Under the pieces are notes generated by a model. The model saw only the letters and a list, made by a program, of their open reading frames with translations. It was not told the DNA's origin and made no database searches. The position numbers were made by a program, and so were the translations under genes. This document shows, piece by piece, positions 8,194 through 18,559 of a stretch of DNA of 64,000 nucleotides. Each line of letters begins with the position of its first letter. Position 1 is the first letter of the stretch. Where the stretch lies: contig NZ_FCOE02000042.1 of NCBI RefSeq assembly GCF_001544915.2, positions 1-64,000 of the forward strand, read 5' to 3'. Source of the stretch: Caballeronia pedi (GTDB taxonomy: Bacteria > Pseudomonadota > Gammaproteobacteria > Burkholderiales > Burkholderiaceae).

Positions 8194-8592
8194 TCAATGC
8201 TTGTGCGGATGCTGCTCCAGCCATTGCTTCATGAATGCGATTTCCTTTTCCTGCGCGGCGATGACATCCTTCGCCAGTTTGCGCAGCTTCGCGTCCTTTC
8301 CGTACTTCAATTCGACCTTCGCCATCTCCACCGCGCCCTGATGATGCGGAATCATGTGCGCGACGAAATCCCGGTCGGCGTCGCCCGTGTATTCGATGCT
8401 CGACATGCCCGACATCATTTTCTGATCGGCGGCCTGAAACGCCGCGGTGGACGAGACATCCGTGGGCTTGGGCGCGTGCTGCTCCATGTTCATACCGGGC
8501 ATCGCGTCACTCGCGGGCGCGGTGGTCTGTGCGATTGCGGTCGCGCTGCAGAGGGCGGTGAAGATCGCGAGCGCGATTCTTATGGATTTCAT
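8194..8592 (-). CDS. DUF305 family secreted protein
   Basis: A 132-residue protein with a clear Sec signal peptide (MKSIRIALAIFTALCSATAIAQ). The mature part is Met/His-rich and carries the DUF305 signature DFVAHMIPHHQGAVEMAK near residue 85-100 and a His-rich C-terminus (EQHPHKH). The ATG at 8592 is chosen because AGGAG lies just upstream and it starts the signal peptide. DUF305 genes are often near copper-handling genes, and the cueR/copZ pair is about 1 kb away, so a periplasmic metal-related role is plausible but inferred. Confidence 0.88.
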   Translation of the reverse strand: MKSIRIALAIFTALCSATAIAQTTAPASDAMPGMNMEQHAPKPTDVSSTAAFQAADQKMMSGMSSIEYTGDADRDFVAHMIPHHQGAVEMAKVELKYGKDAKLRKLAKDVIAAQEKEIAFMKQWLEQHPHKH

Positions 8593-8704
8593 CGAATCTC
8601 CTGTGAAAGGGCGGTTGCCAACATGCTTCCAGATCGGCACGCCTAGCCTAAAGCTTGCCACCGGGGTAAGGTAAAGCAGTTTTGTCTACATAAAAGAGCG
8701 AGCG

Positions 8705-9061
8705 ATGCGAGGCCACATCAATCACACGACGACTATCCGCCGCCGCATGCGCTTTGCGATCACGCTTGCGCTGACTCTGTCCGCGTCGCAAGTGACATTC
8801 GCCAAGCCGGGCGGCGAGCCCCTCGTGCTCGATACGCAGACCGGCATTCACAGCGGCGTGAGCGGCGGAACGGTGCTTCAGAGCGGGCCGCTCGGCGGCC
8901 CCGGCATGGTGCCGATGGCAACCTTGCCCGGCCTCCCGCAGCAGGCGGACCAGCCGATCGTGGTGTCGCCGTACGTCGAGTATTCGAGCGGACAGAGCAG
9001 CGTTCCTGTGCAGCCGGGCCACGGAGTGCGGCCGAGGAACCCGCGTACTCCTTATCCCTGA
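8705..9061 (+). CDS. Secreted hypothetical protein, Gly/Pro-rich
   Basis: A 118-residue protein with an arginine-rich start and hydrophobic segment (RRRMRFAITLALTLSASQV), read as a Sec signal peptide. The mature 85 residues are rich in Gly, Pro, Ser and Val with few charges (SGGTVLQSGPLGGPGMVPM), with no domain I recognise. AGAGCGAG precedes the first ATG; ATG 8747 would also leave a signal peptide but has no ribosome binding site. Divergent from the DUF305 gene and convergent with rlmJ. Codon use fits the genome, so I regard it as real. Confidence 0.65.
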   Translation: MRGHINHTTTIRRRMRFAITLALTLSASQVTFAKPGGEPLVLDTQTGIHSGVSGGTVLQSGPLGGPGMVPMATLPGLPQQADQPIVVSPYVEYSSGQSSVPVQPGHGVRPRNPRTPYP

Positions 9062-9074
9062 TAGTGAGCTGCAC

Positions 9075-9920
9075 TCAATCCGCGCGATGTTCCAGCTTGA
9101 AGGATGCATCGCCGTCTTCGCCGAGCGCGTCGACGAGAAAGGGCAGTGACGTCTTCAGTTCCTTCGCCAGCGTGTACGGCGGATTGAACACGAACATGCC
9201 GCTACCGAACAGGCCGAAGCCGTCCGTCGGCGGTTTTCTCACCATCAGGGCCGCGTGCAGCCAGCCGTTCGGCTGAATCGCCTTCAACTGGTCGGCGAAA
9301 CGCTGCGACTCCATGCGCGTGACGATCGGATACCAGACTGCGTAGGTTCCCGTCGCGAAACGCTTGAGGCTTTCCTCGAGACACGTGAGCGTGCGCGCAT
9401 AGTCGCGCTTGTCCTCATACGACGGATCGATCAGCACGAGCGCCCGGCGCGACGGTGGCGGGAGAAGCGCCTTGATGCCGTCGAAGCCGTCGCCTTCGTA
9501 GATCATCGCGCGCCGGCCGGCATCGCGGAAATTGTGGCGCAGCACGTCGATTTCCGTGCTGTGCAGCTCGAAAAGCCGCATGCGGTCCTGCTCGCGCATC
9601 GCGCGCCAGGCAAGATAGGGCGAGCCGGGATAAAAGCGCAGATCGCCCTCGGGATTCAACGCCTTCACTTCATCGACGTAGTCCGCGAGGAGCGGCGGCA
9701 GATCGCCGCGATCCCAAAGCTTGCCGATGCCCGTCTGAAACTCCGCGTTCTTTGTCGCGAAGCCTTCGGTGAGCGAGTAGACACCGGCGCCGGCGTGCGT
9801 ATCGATATACCAATACGATTTGTCCTTCAGGCCGAGATAGCGAAGCATCTGGATGACGATCGCGTGTTTCAGCACATCGGCGTGATTGCCCGCATGAAAG
9901 GCGTGACGATAACTGAGCAT
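9075..9920 (-). CDS. rlmJ: 23S rRNA (adenine2030-N6)-methyltransferase RlmJ
   Basis: A 281-residue protein, the length of E. coli RlmJ. The N-terminus MLSYRHAFHAGNHADVLKH is the family signature. SAM-binding YIDTHAGAG is near residue 50, and the catalytic (D/N)PPY-type motif appears as LIDPSYEDK near 165. The start at 9920 is taken from the family signature; an in-frame ATG at 10007 would add 29 non-conserved residues, and the ribosome binding site is weak at either start. Confidence 0.93.
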   Translation of the reverse strand: MLSYRHAFHAGNHADVLKHAIVIQMLRYLGLKDKSYWYIDTHAGAGVYSLTEGFATKNAEFQTGIGKLWDRGDLPPLLADYVDEVKALNPEGDLRFYPGSPYLAWRAMREQDRMRLFELHSTEIDVLRHNFRDAGRRAMIYEGDGFDGIKALLPPPSRRALVLIDPSYEDKRDYARTLTCLEESLKRFATGTYAVWYPIVTRMESQRFADQLKAIQPNGWLHAALMVRKPPTDGFGLFGSGMFVFNPPYTLAKELKTSLPFLVDALGEDGDASFKLEHRAD

Positions 9921-10207
9921 GACGAGAGGCCCGCGCGGGGCGTAAAAAACAGGATGGAAAAGCTGCGGCGAAAGGGCGCCCATTCTAGCCCACGCCGTCC
10001 GACGCAATGTTCGTGACGCCAGCTTTCACTGCAGCGCGTCACGTCCTTCATGCACAATAACCGCTGCCGGGCATGCGCGAGCAGCCGGCCGAAAGGCCTA
10101 GGCGTTCCGACGCGGTGAGAAGTTTCCTACGCCGAACGGCCAGCTGGATGGCCGCGCCGATGAATGGTGTCATACACCCGATGTCTTCCACTGGAAAGGA
10201 GTGTCGC

Positions 10208-11002
10208 ATGTCATCAAACGGAAAGCTCGACGGCAAGACCGCGGTCGTGACGGGCGCGGCGAGCGGCATCGGCCGCGCGATCGCATTTACGCTCGCGGGC
10301 GCGGGCGCGGCGGTCGCCATCGCCGATCTGAATCAGGCGGGTGCGGACGCCGTCGCCGAGGAAATTCGCGGCAAGGGCGGCAAGGCCATCGGCATCGCGA
10401 TGGACGTGACCAACGAAGACGCCGTCAATCAGGGCATCGATCGCGTCGCGTCGGAACTCGGCGCGGTGGACATCCTCGTGTCGAACGCGGGCATCCAGAT
10501 CGTCAACCCGATCGAAAACTACGCGTATGCCGACTGGAAGAAGATGTTGGCCATCCACGTCGATGGCGCGTTCCTCACCACCAAAGCCGCGTTGAAGCAC
10601 ATGTACAAGGACGATCGCGGCGGCGTCGTGATCTACATGGGTTCGGTGCATTCGCACGAGGCTTCGCCGCTCAAGTCGGCCTATGTGACCGCGAAGCACG
10701 GCTTGCTCGGCCTCGCGCGCGTGCTCGCGAAGGAGGGCGCCGCGCACAACGTGCGCTCGCACGTCGTTTGCCCGGGTTTCGTACGCACGCCGCTCGTCGA
10801 CAAGCAGATTCCCGAACAGGCAAAGGAACTGAAGATCAGCGAAGAGGAAGTCATCAGGCGCGTGATGCTCGGCGGCACGGTGGACGGCGTGTTCACGACC
10901 GTCGACGATGTCGCGCAGACCGTGCTGTTCCTTTCCGCGTTCGAAACGGCGGCGCTGACGGGACAATCGTTCGTCGTGAGTCACGGCTGGTTCATGCAAT
11001 AA
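10208..11002 (+). CDS. 3-hydroxybutyrate dehydrogenase (short-chain dehydrogenase)
   Basis: A 264-residue classical SDR. The cofactor motif TGAASGIG is at about residue 15, NAG in the middle, and the catalytic Ser and Tyr-x-x-x-Lys appear in [20 protein letters not shown]. The long insert before the C-terminus ([19 protein letters not shown]) and the close SHGWFMQ end are typical of D-3-hydroxybutyrate dehydrogenases, which oxidise D-3-hydroxybutyrate to acetoacetate in polyhydroxybutyrate turnover. AAGGAG lies before the ATG. The patatin gene follows after 15 bases, so the two form an operon. Confidence 0.88.
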   Translation: MSSNGKLDGKTAVVTGAASGIGRAIAFTLAGAGAAVAIADLNQAGADAVAEEIRGKGGKAIGIAMDVTNEDAVNQGIDRVASELGAVDILVSNAGIQIVNPIENYAYADWKKMLAIHVDGAFLTTKAALKHMYKDDRGGVVIYMGSVHSHEASPLKSAYVTAKHGLLGLARVLAKEGAAHNVRSHVVCPGFVRTPLVDKQIPEQAKELKISEEEVIRRVMLGGTVDGVFTTVDDVAQTVLFLSAFETAALTGQSFVVSHGWFMQ

Positions 11003-11017
11003 GGGAGAAGACGCGGG

Positions 11018-12235
11018 ATGTCGGAAATCGAAAACGAACAAGCAGTACAACGGGGAAGCGCGCGGAACCAGAACGAGGCGCGCACGCAATCTGGCATCCG
11101 GTTGCCGCCTTACGAAACGATCGCGCTGATGCTGCAGGGCGGCGGGGCGCTCGGCGCTTATCAGGCAGGCGTCTATCAGGGGCTGCACGAAGCGGGCATT
11201 CATCCGAACTGGATCGCCGGCATCTCGATCGGCGCGCTCAACACGGCGATCATCGCGGGCAACGCGCCGGAGCATCGCGTGACGCGTCTCGTGGAGTTCT
11301 GGGAGACGATCTGCCAGCCCGCATTCGGTTTCCCGTTGCCGGCGTTCGTCGAGCGCGCGCTGTTCGATTCCGCCGATGAGATCCGCAAGGCTTTCACCGC
11401 GATGCAGGCGTTCGGTGCGCTCGTCGAAGGGCAGAAGGGCTTTTTCGTGCCACGCTTGCCGACGCCGTCGCCGATTGCATCGAGTTCGCCGCAAACCGCG
11501 AGCTACTACGACACGACGCCGCTCAAGGCCACGCTCGAGCGTCTGTGCGATTTCGACCGCATCAATTCCGGCGAGACGCGCGTGTCGGTCGGCGCGGTGA
11601 ACGTCGCGACCGGCAATTTCGCCTATTTCGACAACGCGCAGATCAAACTGCGCGCCGAGCATTTCATCGCTTCGGGCGCGCTGCCGCCCGGTTTCGCCGC
11701 GGTCGAGATCGACGGTCAGTTCTACTGGGACGGCGGCCTCATGTCGAACACGCCGCTCTACGAGATCGCGCAGGCGACGCCGCGCCGCGACACGCTCGCC
11801 TTTCAGGTCGATCTGTGGAGCGCGCGCGGGCCGGTGCCGGACAGTATCGTCGACGTGATGGGGCGCATGAAGGACGTGCAGTATTCGAGCCGCACGCGTC
11901 TCGTCACGGATCAGATGCAGCGCTCGCAGCGCTACCGGAACGTGTTGCAGCACGTGCTCGACCTCGTGCCCGAAGAGACTCGCAAGAACGACGAATGGTG
12001 CCGCCTCGCTGCCGAACTCGCGTGTTCGAAGCGTTACAACATCATTCACCTGATCTACCGCCACAAGGAATACGAGGGCCACTACAAGGACTACCAGTTC
12101 GGTTTCTCGACGATGCGCGAGCACTGGGAAAGCGGTCTCACCGATATCCGCCGCACGCTCGCGCATCGCGACTGGCTCGACATGCCCAACGGCGAATCCC
12201 GCTTCGTCACGCACGACATCCATCGCGGCGAGTGA
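11018..12235 (+). CDS. Patatin-like phospholipase with DUF3734 domain
   Basis: A 405-residue cytoplasmic protein. The patatin domain has the oxyanion loop LMLQGGGALGAYQAG (about residue 30), the nucleophile elbow GISIGAL (about 70) and the catalytic Asp in WDGGLMSNTP (about 240). The C-terminal third, with VMGRMKDVQYSSRTR and IYRHKEYEGHYKDYQF, matches DUF3734. It has no signal peptide. The pairing with 3-hydroxybutyrate dehydrogenase is recurrent in Burkholderiaceae as I know it, which hints at a lipid or polyhydroxybutyrate link; the substrate is not known. Confidence 0.9.
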   Translation: MSEIENEQAVQRGSARNQNEARTQSGIRLPPYETIALMLQGGGALGAYQAGVYQGLHEAGIHPNWIAGISIGALNTAIIAGNAPEHRVTRLVEFWETICQPAFGFPLPAFVERALFDSADEIRKAFTAMQAFGALVEGQKGFFVPRLPTPSPIASSSPQTASYYDTTPLKATLERLCDFDRINSGETRVSVGAVNVATGNFAYFDNAQIKLRAEHFIASGALPPGFAAVEIDGQFYWDGGLMSNTPLYEIAQATPRRDTLAFQVDLWSARGPVPDSIVDVMGRMKDVQYSSRTRLVTDQMQRSQRYRNVLQHVLDLVPEETRKNDEWCRLAAELACSKRYNIIHLIYRHKEYEGHYKDYQFGFSTMREHWESGLTDIRRTLAHRDWLDMPNGESRFVTHDIHRGE

Positions 12236-12265
12236 GCCGATCGGGCGGGAAAGTGTGCCCTTTTG

Positions 12266-12313
12266 TATAATCCGGGACGCATTCCGGCGGCTGGCTTTGG
12301 CTGACGCCGCCGG
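12266..12313 (+). promoter_or_regulatory. Promoter -10 and leader hairpin before the phosphatase gene
   Basis: TATAAT (12266-12271) is a consensus -10 without a clear -35. Downstream, CCGGCGGC (12284-12291) pairs perfectly with GCCGCCGG (12306-12313) around a 14-base loop in the presumed 5' leader. No T run follows, so it is not a standard terminator. Confidence 0.45.
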
Positions 12314-12338
12314 GCTTCACGACTTCTCCCGGCTTTAG

Positions 12339-12821
<483 letters not shown>

Positions 12822-12891
12822 CGGCAGGCGTTAGCGCGCCGGCCGTGCCATCGCAAAAAACTAAGTTAAAAAACTACTTATCTCGCCCGGG

Positions 12892-12943
12892 ATACTTGAC
12901 TAAAACTGTGGGATATTTATACTTGACGAAAATCATCGAGTAT
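12892..12943 (+). promoter_or_regulatory. isc promoter with two type-1 IscR sites
   Basis: Two adjacent 25-bp elements, 12892-12916 (starting ATACTTGACT, ending GGGATAT) and 12919-12943 (starting ATACTTGACG, ending CGAGTAT), match the type-1 IscR site pattern, and both contain ATACTTGAC. The first also holds a -35 (TTGACT, 12896-12901) that pairs with TATACT (12918-12923) at a 16-bp spacing, so the second site covers the -10. This is the arrangement expected for repression of the operon by cluster-loaded IscR. Confidence 0.85.
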
Positions 12944-12961
12944 TAGCGGTAGCCCCCAATT

Positions 12962-13486
12962 ATGAGACTCACCACGAAAGGCCGTTTCGCCGTCACGGCG
13001 ATGATCGACCTGGCGTTGCGCCAGGAGCAGGGCCCGGTGACGCTGGCAGGCATCAGTCAGCGCCAGCGCATCTCGCTTTCCTATCTCGAACAGCTCTTCG
13101 GCAAGCTGCGGCGGCATGAGATCGTCGAATCCGTGCGCGGACCGGGCGGCGGGTACAACCTCGCGCGCCGCGCGGAAAACGTCACGGTGGCGGACATCAT
13201 CATCGCGGTCGACGAGCCGATCGACGCCACGCAATGCGGCGGCAAGGGCACCTGCGAAGGCACCAAGCAGCACGATGGCCACTGCATGACGCACGAGCTC
13301 TGGGCGACACTCAACCAGAAGATGGTCGAGTATCTCGATTCCGTCTCGTTGAAGGATCTGGTCGACCAGCAGCGCGCACGCGAAGGCTCGGCTACTGTCC
13401 TGCGCGACCGCCGCGCCGAATCGGCCGTCGAGGCTGCGCGCGTCGTGCCGAAGGGTCCGAATTCCATTTTCAACCTGGCTGGATGA
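12962..13486 (+). CDS. iscR: Iron-sulfur cluster regulator IscR (Rrf2 family)
   Basis: A 174-residue Rrf2-family regulator, longer than the 162 of E. coli. Winged helix-turn-helix at residues 1-60 (MRLTTKGRFAVTAMIDLALR), then the [2Fe-2S] ligand segment with Cys92, Cys98, Cys108 and His111. The spacing is C-X5-C-X9-C-X2-H; E. coli IscR has C-X5-C-X5-C, so there is a four-residue insertion here. It is first in the isc operon and downstream of two IscR-type sites, so autorepression is expected. Confidence 0.96.
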   Translation: MRLTTKGRFAVTAMIDLALRQEQGPVTLAGISQRQRISLSYLEQLFGKLRRHEIVESVRGPGGGYNLARRAENVTVADIIIAVDEPIDATQCGGKGTCEGTKQHDGHCMTHELWATLNQKMVEYLDSVSLKDLVDQQRAREGSATVLRDRRAESAVEAARVVPKGPNSIFNLAG

Positions 13487-13569
13487 CACAAACGCCGCGC
13501 CGGCACGAGCCGCGCGCATAGAAAGAGCGTCCCAGCCAAGAGCTTTGACCGATTTTCCCGGAGCGACTG

Positions 13570-14793
13570 ATGAACAACGATATTCCCCACCTGCCCATTT
13601 ACATGGACTACAGCGCGACGACGCCCGTCGACCCGCGCGTGGTGGACAAGATGATCCCGTATCTTCGCGAGCAGTTCGGCAATCCGGCCTCGCGCAGCCA
13701 TCAATACGGCTGGGATGCGGAGCGTGCGGTCGAGGAAGCGCGCGAGAACGTCGCGGCGCTCGTCAATTGCGACCCGCGCGAGATCATCTGGACGTCGGGT
13801 GCAACGGAATCGGACAATCTGGCCATCAAGGGCGCCGCGCACTTCTACAAGAGCAAGGGCAAGCACATCATCACGGTGAAGACCGAGCACAAAGCCGTGC
13901 TCGACACCACCCGTGAGCTGGAGCGCGAAGGTTACGAAGTCACGTATCTCGACGTGAAGGACGACGGTCTCATCGATCTCGACAAGCTCAAGGCGGCGAT
14001 CCGCCCGGACACGATCCTCGTGTCGGTCATGAGCGTGAACAACGAAATCGGCGTGATCCAGGACATCGAGGCAATCGGCGAGATCACGCGTGAGAAGGGC
14101 ATCATTTTTCACGTCGATGCGGCGCAGGCCACCGGCAAGATCCAGATCGACCTGCAAAAGCTGAAGGTCGACCTGATGTCGTTCTCGGCGCACAAGACGT
14201 ATGGCCCGAAGGGCATCGGCGCGCTGTACGTGCGCCGCAAGCCGCGCATTCGCATCGAGGCGCAGATGCATGGCGGCGGTCACGAGCGCGGCATGCGTTC
14301 GGGCACGCTCGCGACGCATCAGATCGTCGGCATGGGCGAGGCGTTTCGCATCGCGCGTGAAGAAATGGCGACGGAGAACGAGCGCATCCGCATGCTGCGC
14401 GACCGTCTGCTGAAGGGACTGCAGGACATGGAAGAGGTGTATGTGAACGGCGACATGGAACAGCGTGTGCCTCACAACCTCAATATCAGCTTCAATTTCG
14501 TCGAAGGCGAATCGCTGATCATGGCGGTGAAGGATGTCGCGGTGTCGTCGGGTTCGGCGTGCACGTCGGCGTCGCTGGAGCCTTCGTATGTGCTGCGCGC
14601 GCTCGGCCGCAACGACGAACTCGCGCACAGCTCGATCCGCTTCACGGTCGGCCGTTTCACCACCGAGCAGGACGTCGACTACGTGATCAACCTGCTGAAG
14701 ACCAAGATCGCGAAGCTGCGCGATCTGTCGCCGCTCTGGGAAATGCACAAGGACGGCATCGACATCTCGACCATCCAGTGGGCCGCGCACTGA
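13570..14793 (+). CDS. iscS: Cysteine desulfurase IscS
   Basis: A 407-residue class V PLP enzyme that takes sulfur from L-cysteine for cluster assembly and tRNA thiolation. The PLP lysine is Lys209 in [12 protein letters not shown] and the persulfide cysteine is Cys331 in [13 protein letters not shown]. The length and the extended C-terminal loop fit IscS, not SufS. GAGCGACTG precedes the ATG. Second gene of the isc operon. Confidence 0.97.
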   Translation: MNNDIPHLPIYMDYSATTPVDPRVVDKMIPYLREQFGNPASRSHQYGWDAERAVEEARENVAALVNCDPREIIWTSGATESDNLAIKGAAHFYKSKGKHIITVKTEHKAVLDTTRELEREGYEVTYLDVKDDGLIDLDKLKAAIRPDTILVSVMSVNNEIGVIQDIEAIGEITREKGIIFHVDAAQATGKIQIDLQKLKVDLMSFSAHKTYGPKGIGALYVRRKPRIRIEAQMHGGGHERGMRSGTLATHQIVGMGEAFRIAREEMATENERIRMLRDRLLKGLQDMEEVYVNGDMEQRVPHNLNISFNFVEGESLIMAVKDVAVSSGSACTSASLEPSYVLRALGRNDELAHSSIRFTVGRFTTEQDVDYVINLLKTKIAKLRDLSPLWEMHKDGIDISTIQWAAH

Positions 14794-14829
14794 GCGACGC
14801 GCGTTACCGAATAAAGGAGAGTTTGAATC

Positions 14830-15258
14830 ATGGCTTATAGCGACAAGGTTCTGGACCACTACGAAAACCCGCGCAACGTCGGCTCCTTCTCGAAGGACGA
14901 CGACACGGTCGGCACCGGCATGGTCGGCGCGCCGGCTTGCGGCGACGTGATGAAACTGCAGATCCGCGTGGGCGCGGATGGCGTGATCGAGGACGCGAAG
15001 TTCAAGACGTACGGCTGCGGTTCCGCGATCGCATCGAGCTCGCTCGTCACCGAGTGGGTGAAGGGCAAGACGCTGGATCAGGCGCTCACCATCAAGAACA
15101 CGCAGATCGCCGAAGAACTGGCGCTGCCGCCGGTGAAGATCCACTGCTCGATCCTCGCGGAAGACGCGATCAAGGCCGCAGTGGCCGACTACAAGCAGCG
15201 TCATGGCGTTGCAGCGCCGGAAGCACAGGCGTCGGAAGCGAAGCAGCACGCGGCGTAA
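14830..15258 (+). CDS. iscU: Iron-sulfur cluster scaffold IscU
   Basis: A 142-residue scaffold on which [2Fe-2S] clusters are built with IscS and frataxin and released by HscA/HscB. Cluster ligands Cys37, Asp39, Cys63, His105 and Cys106 are all present, and the HscA recognition motif LPPVK is at 99-103. A 14-residue Ala/Gln/Glu-rich tail extends past the usual 128 residues. AAAGGAGAG precedes the ATG. Confidence 0.97.
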   Translation: MAYSDKVLDHYENPRNVGSFSKDDDTVGTGMVGAPACGDVMKLQIRVGADGVIEDAKFKTYGCGSAIASSSLVTEWVKGKTLDQALTIKNTQIAEELALPPVKIHCSILAEDAIKAAVADYKQRHGVAAPEAQASEAKQHAA

Positions 15259-15315
15259 GTGACGAAAGCGGGCGCCATGCATGAGCAAGGCGCCGCGAAG
15301 AGAGAAGCGAAGACT

Positions 15316-15639
15316 ATGGCAATCACGTTGACGGATAAAGCGGCACAACACGTGCAGAAGTATCTGACGCGGCGCGGCAAGGGCGTCGGCCTGCGGCTGG
15401 GCGTGCGCACGACGGGCTGTTCGGGTCTGGCGTACAAGCTCGAATATGTCGATGAACTCGCGCCGGAAGACACCGTGTTCGAGACAGCGGGCGTGAAGAT
15501 CATCATCGATCCGAAGAGTCTGCCGTATCTCGACGGCACCGAGCTGGACTTCGCCCGCGAAGGCCTGAACGAAGGCTTCAAGTTCAACAATCCGAACGCG
15601 AAGGACGAGTGCGGCTGCGGCGAATCGTTCCGCATCTGA
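15316..15639 (+). CDS. iscA: Iron-sulfur assembly protein IscA
   Basis: A 107-residue A-type carrier. Ligands Cys35, Cys99 and Cys101 (CGCGESFRI end) are intact. The start [10 protein letters not shown] is the family start; an in-frame GTG at 15259 would add 19 residues. It likely passes clusters to apo-proteins. Fourth gene of the isc operon; a terminator-like hairpin follows before hscB. Confidence 0.96.
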   Translation: MAITLTDKAAQHVQKYLTRRGKGVGLRLGVRTTGCSGLAYKLEYVDELAPEDTVFETAGVKIIIDPKSLPYLDGTELDFAREGLNEGFKFNNPNAKDECGCGESFRI

Positions 15640-15664
15640 CGTGGACGACGCCGGCGGCATCGGC

Positions 15665-15691
15665 AAAAGAGGCGGCGCGTGCCGCCTTTTT
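15665..15691 (+). terminator. Terminator-like hairpin between iscA and hscB
   Basis: GGCGGC (15671-15676) and GCCGCC (15681-15686) form a short stem with loop GCGT, with A-rich bases before it and five T after it. It lies inside the isc operon, so it may reduce expression of hscB onward in place of ending the operon. Confidence 0.6.
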
Positions 15692-15722
15692 CATTAGCGC
15701 ACACTGAATCCATTGACATAGC

Positions 15723-16253
15723 ATGGCCTCGCTTACCGACAGTCACTTCGATCTCTTCGATCTGCCGCAGACCTTCGCCGTCGACCAGCAGAAACTCGAC
15801 GACGCTTACCGCACCGTGCAGACGCAAGTGCATCCCGACCGTTTCGCCGCCGCCGGCGACGCGCAGAAGCGTGTCGCGATGCAGTGGGCGACGCACGCGA
15901 ACGAGGCGTACCAGACGCTGCGCGATCCGTTGAAGCGCGCGCGCTACATGCTGTCGCTGCGCGGCATCGACGTCGATGCGGAGAACAACACCGCGATGGA
16001 GCCCGCGTTCCTGATGCAGCAGATGGAATGGCGCGAAAATATCGAGGATGCGGCGGGCGCGAAGAATATCGGCGCACTCGAAGCATTGCTCGACGAACTG
16101 CGCGACGAAGAGCGCGTGCGCTTCACAAAACTCGCGGCGCTCGTCGACAGCCGGTCGGATCAGGCCGCGAGCGAGGCAGTGCGCCAGTTGATGTTCATCG
16201 AACGCGTGGCGCATGAAATCGGCGCGCAAATCGAACGGCTGGAACACGCGTAA
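15723..16253 (+). CDS. hscB: Fe-S co-chaperone HscB
   Basis: A 176-residue J-protein. The N-terminal J domain has the HPD motif in QVHPDRFAA near residue 37-39 and the C-terminal helical bundle binds IscU. It delivers IscU to HscA and stimulates HscA ATP hydrolysis. It sits between iscA and hscA as usual. Confidence 0.96.
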   Translation: MASLTDSHFDLFDLPQTFAVDQQKLDDAYRTVQTQVHPDRFAAAGDAQKRVAMQWATHANEAYQTLRDPLKRARYMLSLRGIDVDAENNTAMEPAFLMQQMEWRENIEDAAGAKNIGALEALLDELRDEERVRFTKLAALVDSRSDQAASEAVRQLMFIERVAHEIGAQIERLEHA

Positions 16254-16289
16254 GACGACACAGCCGCACCCAACCCCATAAGACCAAAG

Positions 16290-18155
16290 ATGGCTTTACT
16301 GCAAATCTCAGAACCCGGCATGGCGCCGGCGCCGCATCAGCGGCGCGTGGCGGTCGGCATCGATCTCGGCACGACGAACTCGCTCGTCGCGGCCGTGCGC
16401 AGCAGCGTGCCCGAAGCGCTGCCCGACGAGGACGGTCACGTGCTGCTGCCGTCGGTCGTGCGCTATCTGGAGAAGGGCGGGCGACGCATCGGCCGCACCG
16501 CGAAGGAAGAAGCCGTCACCGACCCGCGCAACACGATCGTCTCGGTCAAGCGCTTCATGGGCCGCGGCAAGAGCGAAGTGGAGGGCGCGGAGAACGCGCC
16601 GTACGATTTCATCGACGCGCCCGGCATGGTGCAGATCCGTACCGTCGACGGCGTGAAGAGCCCGGTCGAAGTATCGGCGGAAATTCTCGCGACGCTGCGA
16701 TATCGCGCGGAAGACACGCTCGGCGAGGATCTCGTCGGCGCGGTGATCACGGTGCCCGCCTATTTCGACGAAGCCCAGCGGCAGGCGACCAAGGACGCGG
16801 CTAAGCTCGCGGGCCTCAACGTGCTGCGACTGCTGAACGAGCCGACCGCGGCGGCGATCGCCTACGGTCTGGACAACGGCTCGGAAGGCCTGTACGCGGT
16901 CTATGACCTCGGCGGCGGCACCTTCGACCTGTCGATTCTCAAACTGACGAAGGGCGTGTTCGAAGTGCTCGCGGCGGGCGGCGATTCCGCGCTCGGCGGC
17001 GACGATTTCGACCACGCGCTGTATCGCCATGTGCTGGCGCAGGCGGGCGTCGCGCTCGACACGCCGGAAGACGTGCGCCTGTTGCTCGATCGCGTGCGCA
17101 CCGCGAAGGAAGCGCTGTCCGATGCGCCCGAAACGCGCGTGCAGGCGACACTTTCGACCGGCCGCGAAATCGACGTCGCCGTGACCGAAGCACAATTCGC
17201 CGCGCTGACGGAAGCGCTCGTCGCGCGCACGCTCGCGCCGACGAAAAAGGCGCTGCGCGACGCGAAAGTAGCGGCCGGCGATATCAAGGGCGTCGTGCTG
17301 GTCGGCGGCGCGACGCGCATGCCGGTGATCCGCCGCGCGGTCGAGGCGTTCTTCGGCCAGCCGCCGCTGATCAATCTCGATCCGGACCAGGTCGTCGCGC
17401 TCGGCGCCGCGATTCAGGCCGATCTGCTCGCCGGCAACCGCCGCGGCGAAGGCGACGACTGGCTGCTGCTCGACGTGATTCCGCTGTCGCTCGGCGTCGA
17501 AACGATGGGCGGCCTGACCGAGAAGATCGTGCCGCGCAATTCGACGATCCCGACCGCCCGCGCGCAGGATTTCACGACCTTCAAGGACGGCCAGACGGCG
17601 ATGGCGATTCACGTCGTCCAGGGCGAGCGCGAGCTCGTCTCCGATTGCCGCTCGCTCGCGCGTTTCGAGCTGCGCGGCATTCCGCCGATGGCCGCGGGCG
17701 CTGCGCGCATTCGTGTGACCTATCAGGTCGATGCGGACGGTCTGCTGTCCGTGTTCGCGCGCGAGCAGATGTCGGGCGTGGAGGCGTCGGTGGTGGTGAA
17801 ACCGTCGTACGGCCTCGCCGACGACGAAGTCGCCCGGATGCTCGAAGAAAGCTTCAGGACCGCGGATGTCGACATGCGCGCGCGCGCGTTGCGCGAGGCG
17901 CAGGTGGAAGCGGAGCGCCTGATCGAAGCGACGCACGTCGCGCTCGAAGCCGACGGCGAACTGCTCGACGACGACGAGCGCGTTCAGATCCAGACGCTCG
18001 TGGCCGCACTGGCGGCGCTCGCGAACGGCGATTCGGTCGAGAGCATCGAAGACGCGACCAAGGCGCTCGCCACCGGCACCGACGAATTCGCCGCGCGCCG
18101 CATGAACAAGAGCATTCGCCGCGCGCTCGCGGGCCGCAAGCTCGACGACGTCTGA
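16290..18155 (+). CDS. hscA: Fe-S chaperone HscA (Hsp70)
   Basis: A 621-residue specialised Hsp70 that acts on IscU. The nucleotide-binding domain has [11 protein letters not shown] near residue 24 and [12 protein letters not shown] near 205; the substrate-binding domain ([14 protein letters not shown]) follows. The length matches HscA (about 616) and is shorter than DnaK. It directly follows hscB. Confidence 0.96.
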   Translation: MALLQISEPGMAPAPHQRRVAVGIDLGTTNSLVAAVRSSVPEALPDEDGHVLLPSVVRYLEKGGRRIGRTAKEEAVTDPRNTIVSVKRFMGRGKSEVEGAENAPYDFIDAPGMVQIRTVDGVKSPVEVSAEILATLRYRAEDTLGEDLVGAVITVPAYFDEAQRQATKDAAKLAGLNVLRLLNEPTAAAIAYGLDNGSEGLYAVYDLGGGTFDLSILKLTKGVFEVLAAGGDSALGGDDFDHALYRHVLAQAGVALDTPEDVRLLLDRVRTAKEALSDAPETRVQATLSTGREIDVAVTEAQFAALTEALVARTLAPTKKALRDAKVAAGDIKGVVLVGGATRMPVIRRAVEAFFGQPPLINLDPDQVVALGAAIQADLLAGNRRGEGDDWLLLDVIPLSLGVETMGGLTEKIVPRNSTIPTARAQDFTTFKDGQTAMAIHVVQGERELVSDCRSLARFELRGIPPMAAGAARIRVTYQVDADGLLSVFAREQMSGVEASVVVKPSYGLADDEVARMLEESFRTADVDMRARALREAQVEAERLIEATHVALEADGELLDDDERVQIQTLVAALAALANGDSVESIEDATKALATGTDEFAARRMNKSIRRALAGRKLDDV

Positions 18156-18203
18156 TCGTCGCGCCGATATCGAACAAACAAGCATTTACGGAAAATCAGT
18201 CCC

Positions 18204-18545
18204 ATGCCTCAAATCGTTGTGCTGCCTCACGTGGAGCTTTGTCCGGATGGCGCGGTGATCGACGCCGACCTCGGCAAGAGCATCTGCGACAACCTGCTGG
18301 AACACGGCATCGAGATCGAGCACGCCTGCGAGAAATCGTGCGCGTGCACGACGTGCCACGTCATCATTCGCGAGGGCTTCAACGCGCTCGAACCGTCCGA
18401 AGAAGACGAGGACGATCTGCTCGACAAAGCGTGGGGTCTCGAACCGACATCGCGGTTATCATGTCAGGCAATGGTGCCTGCCGACGAGGATCTGGTAGTG
18501 GAGATCCCGCGGTACTCCATCAATCACGCCAAAGAAAATCACTGA
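18204..18545 (+). CDS. fdx: [2Fe-2S] ferredoxin, isc type
   Basis: A 113-residue adrenodoxin-type ferredoxin that supplies electrons for cluster assembly. Cluster ligands Cys42, Cys48, Cys51 and Cys87 sit at the same positions as in E. coli Fdx. The acidic segment [15 protein letters not shown] is typical of isc ferredoxins. Confidence 0.96.
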   Translation: MPQIVVLPHVELCPDGAVIDADLGKSICDNLLEHGIEIEHACEKSCACTTCHVIIREGFNALEPSEEDEDDLLDKAWGLEPTSRLSCQAMVPADEDLVVEIPRYSINHAKENH

Positions 18546-18559
18546 CAGGAGGCTCGCCC

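Noticed and set aside
12822-12891. A small gene between the phosphatase and iscR
   Set aside because: The bases are AT-rich and hold promoter elements; no convincing frame.
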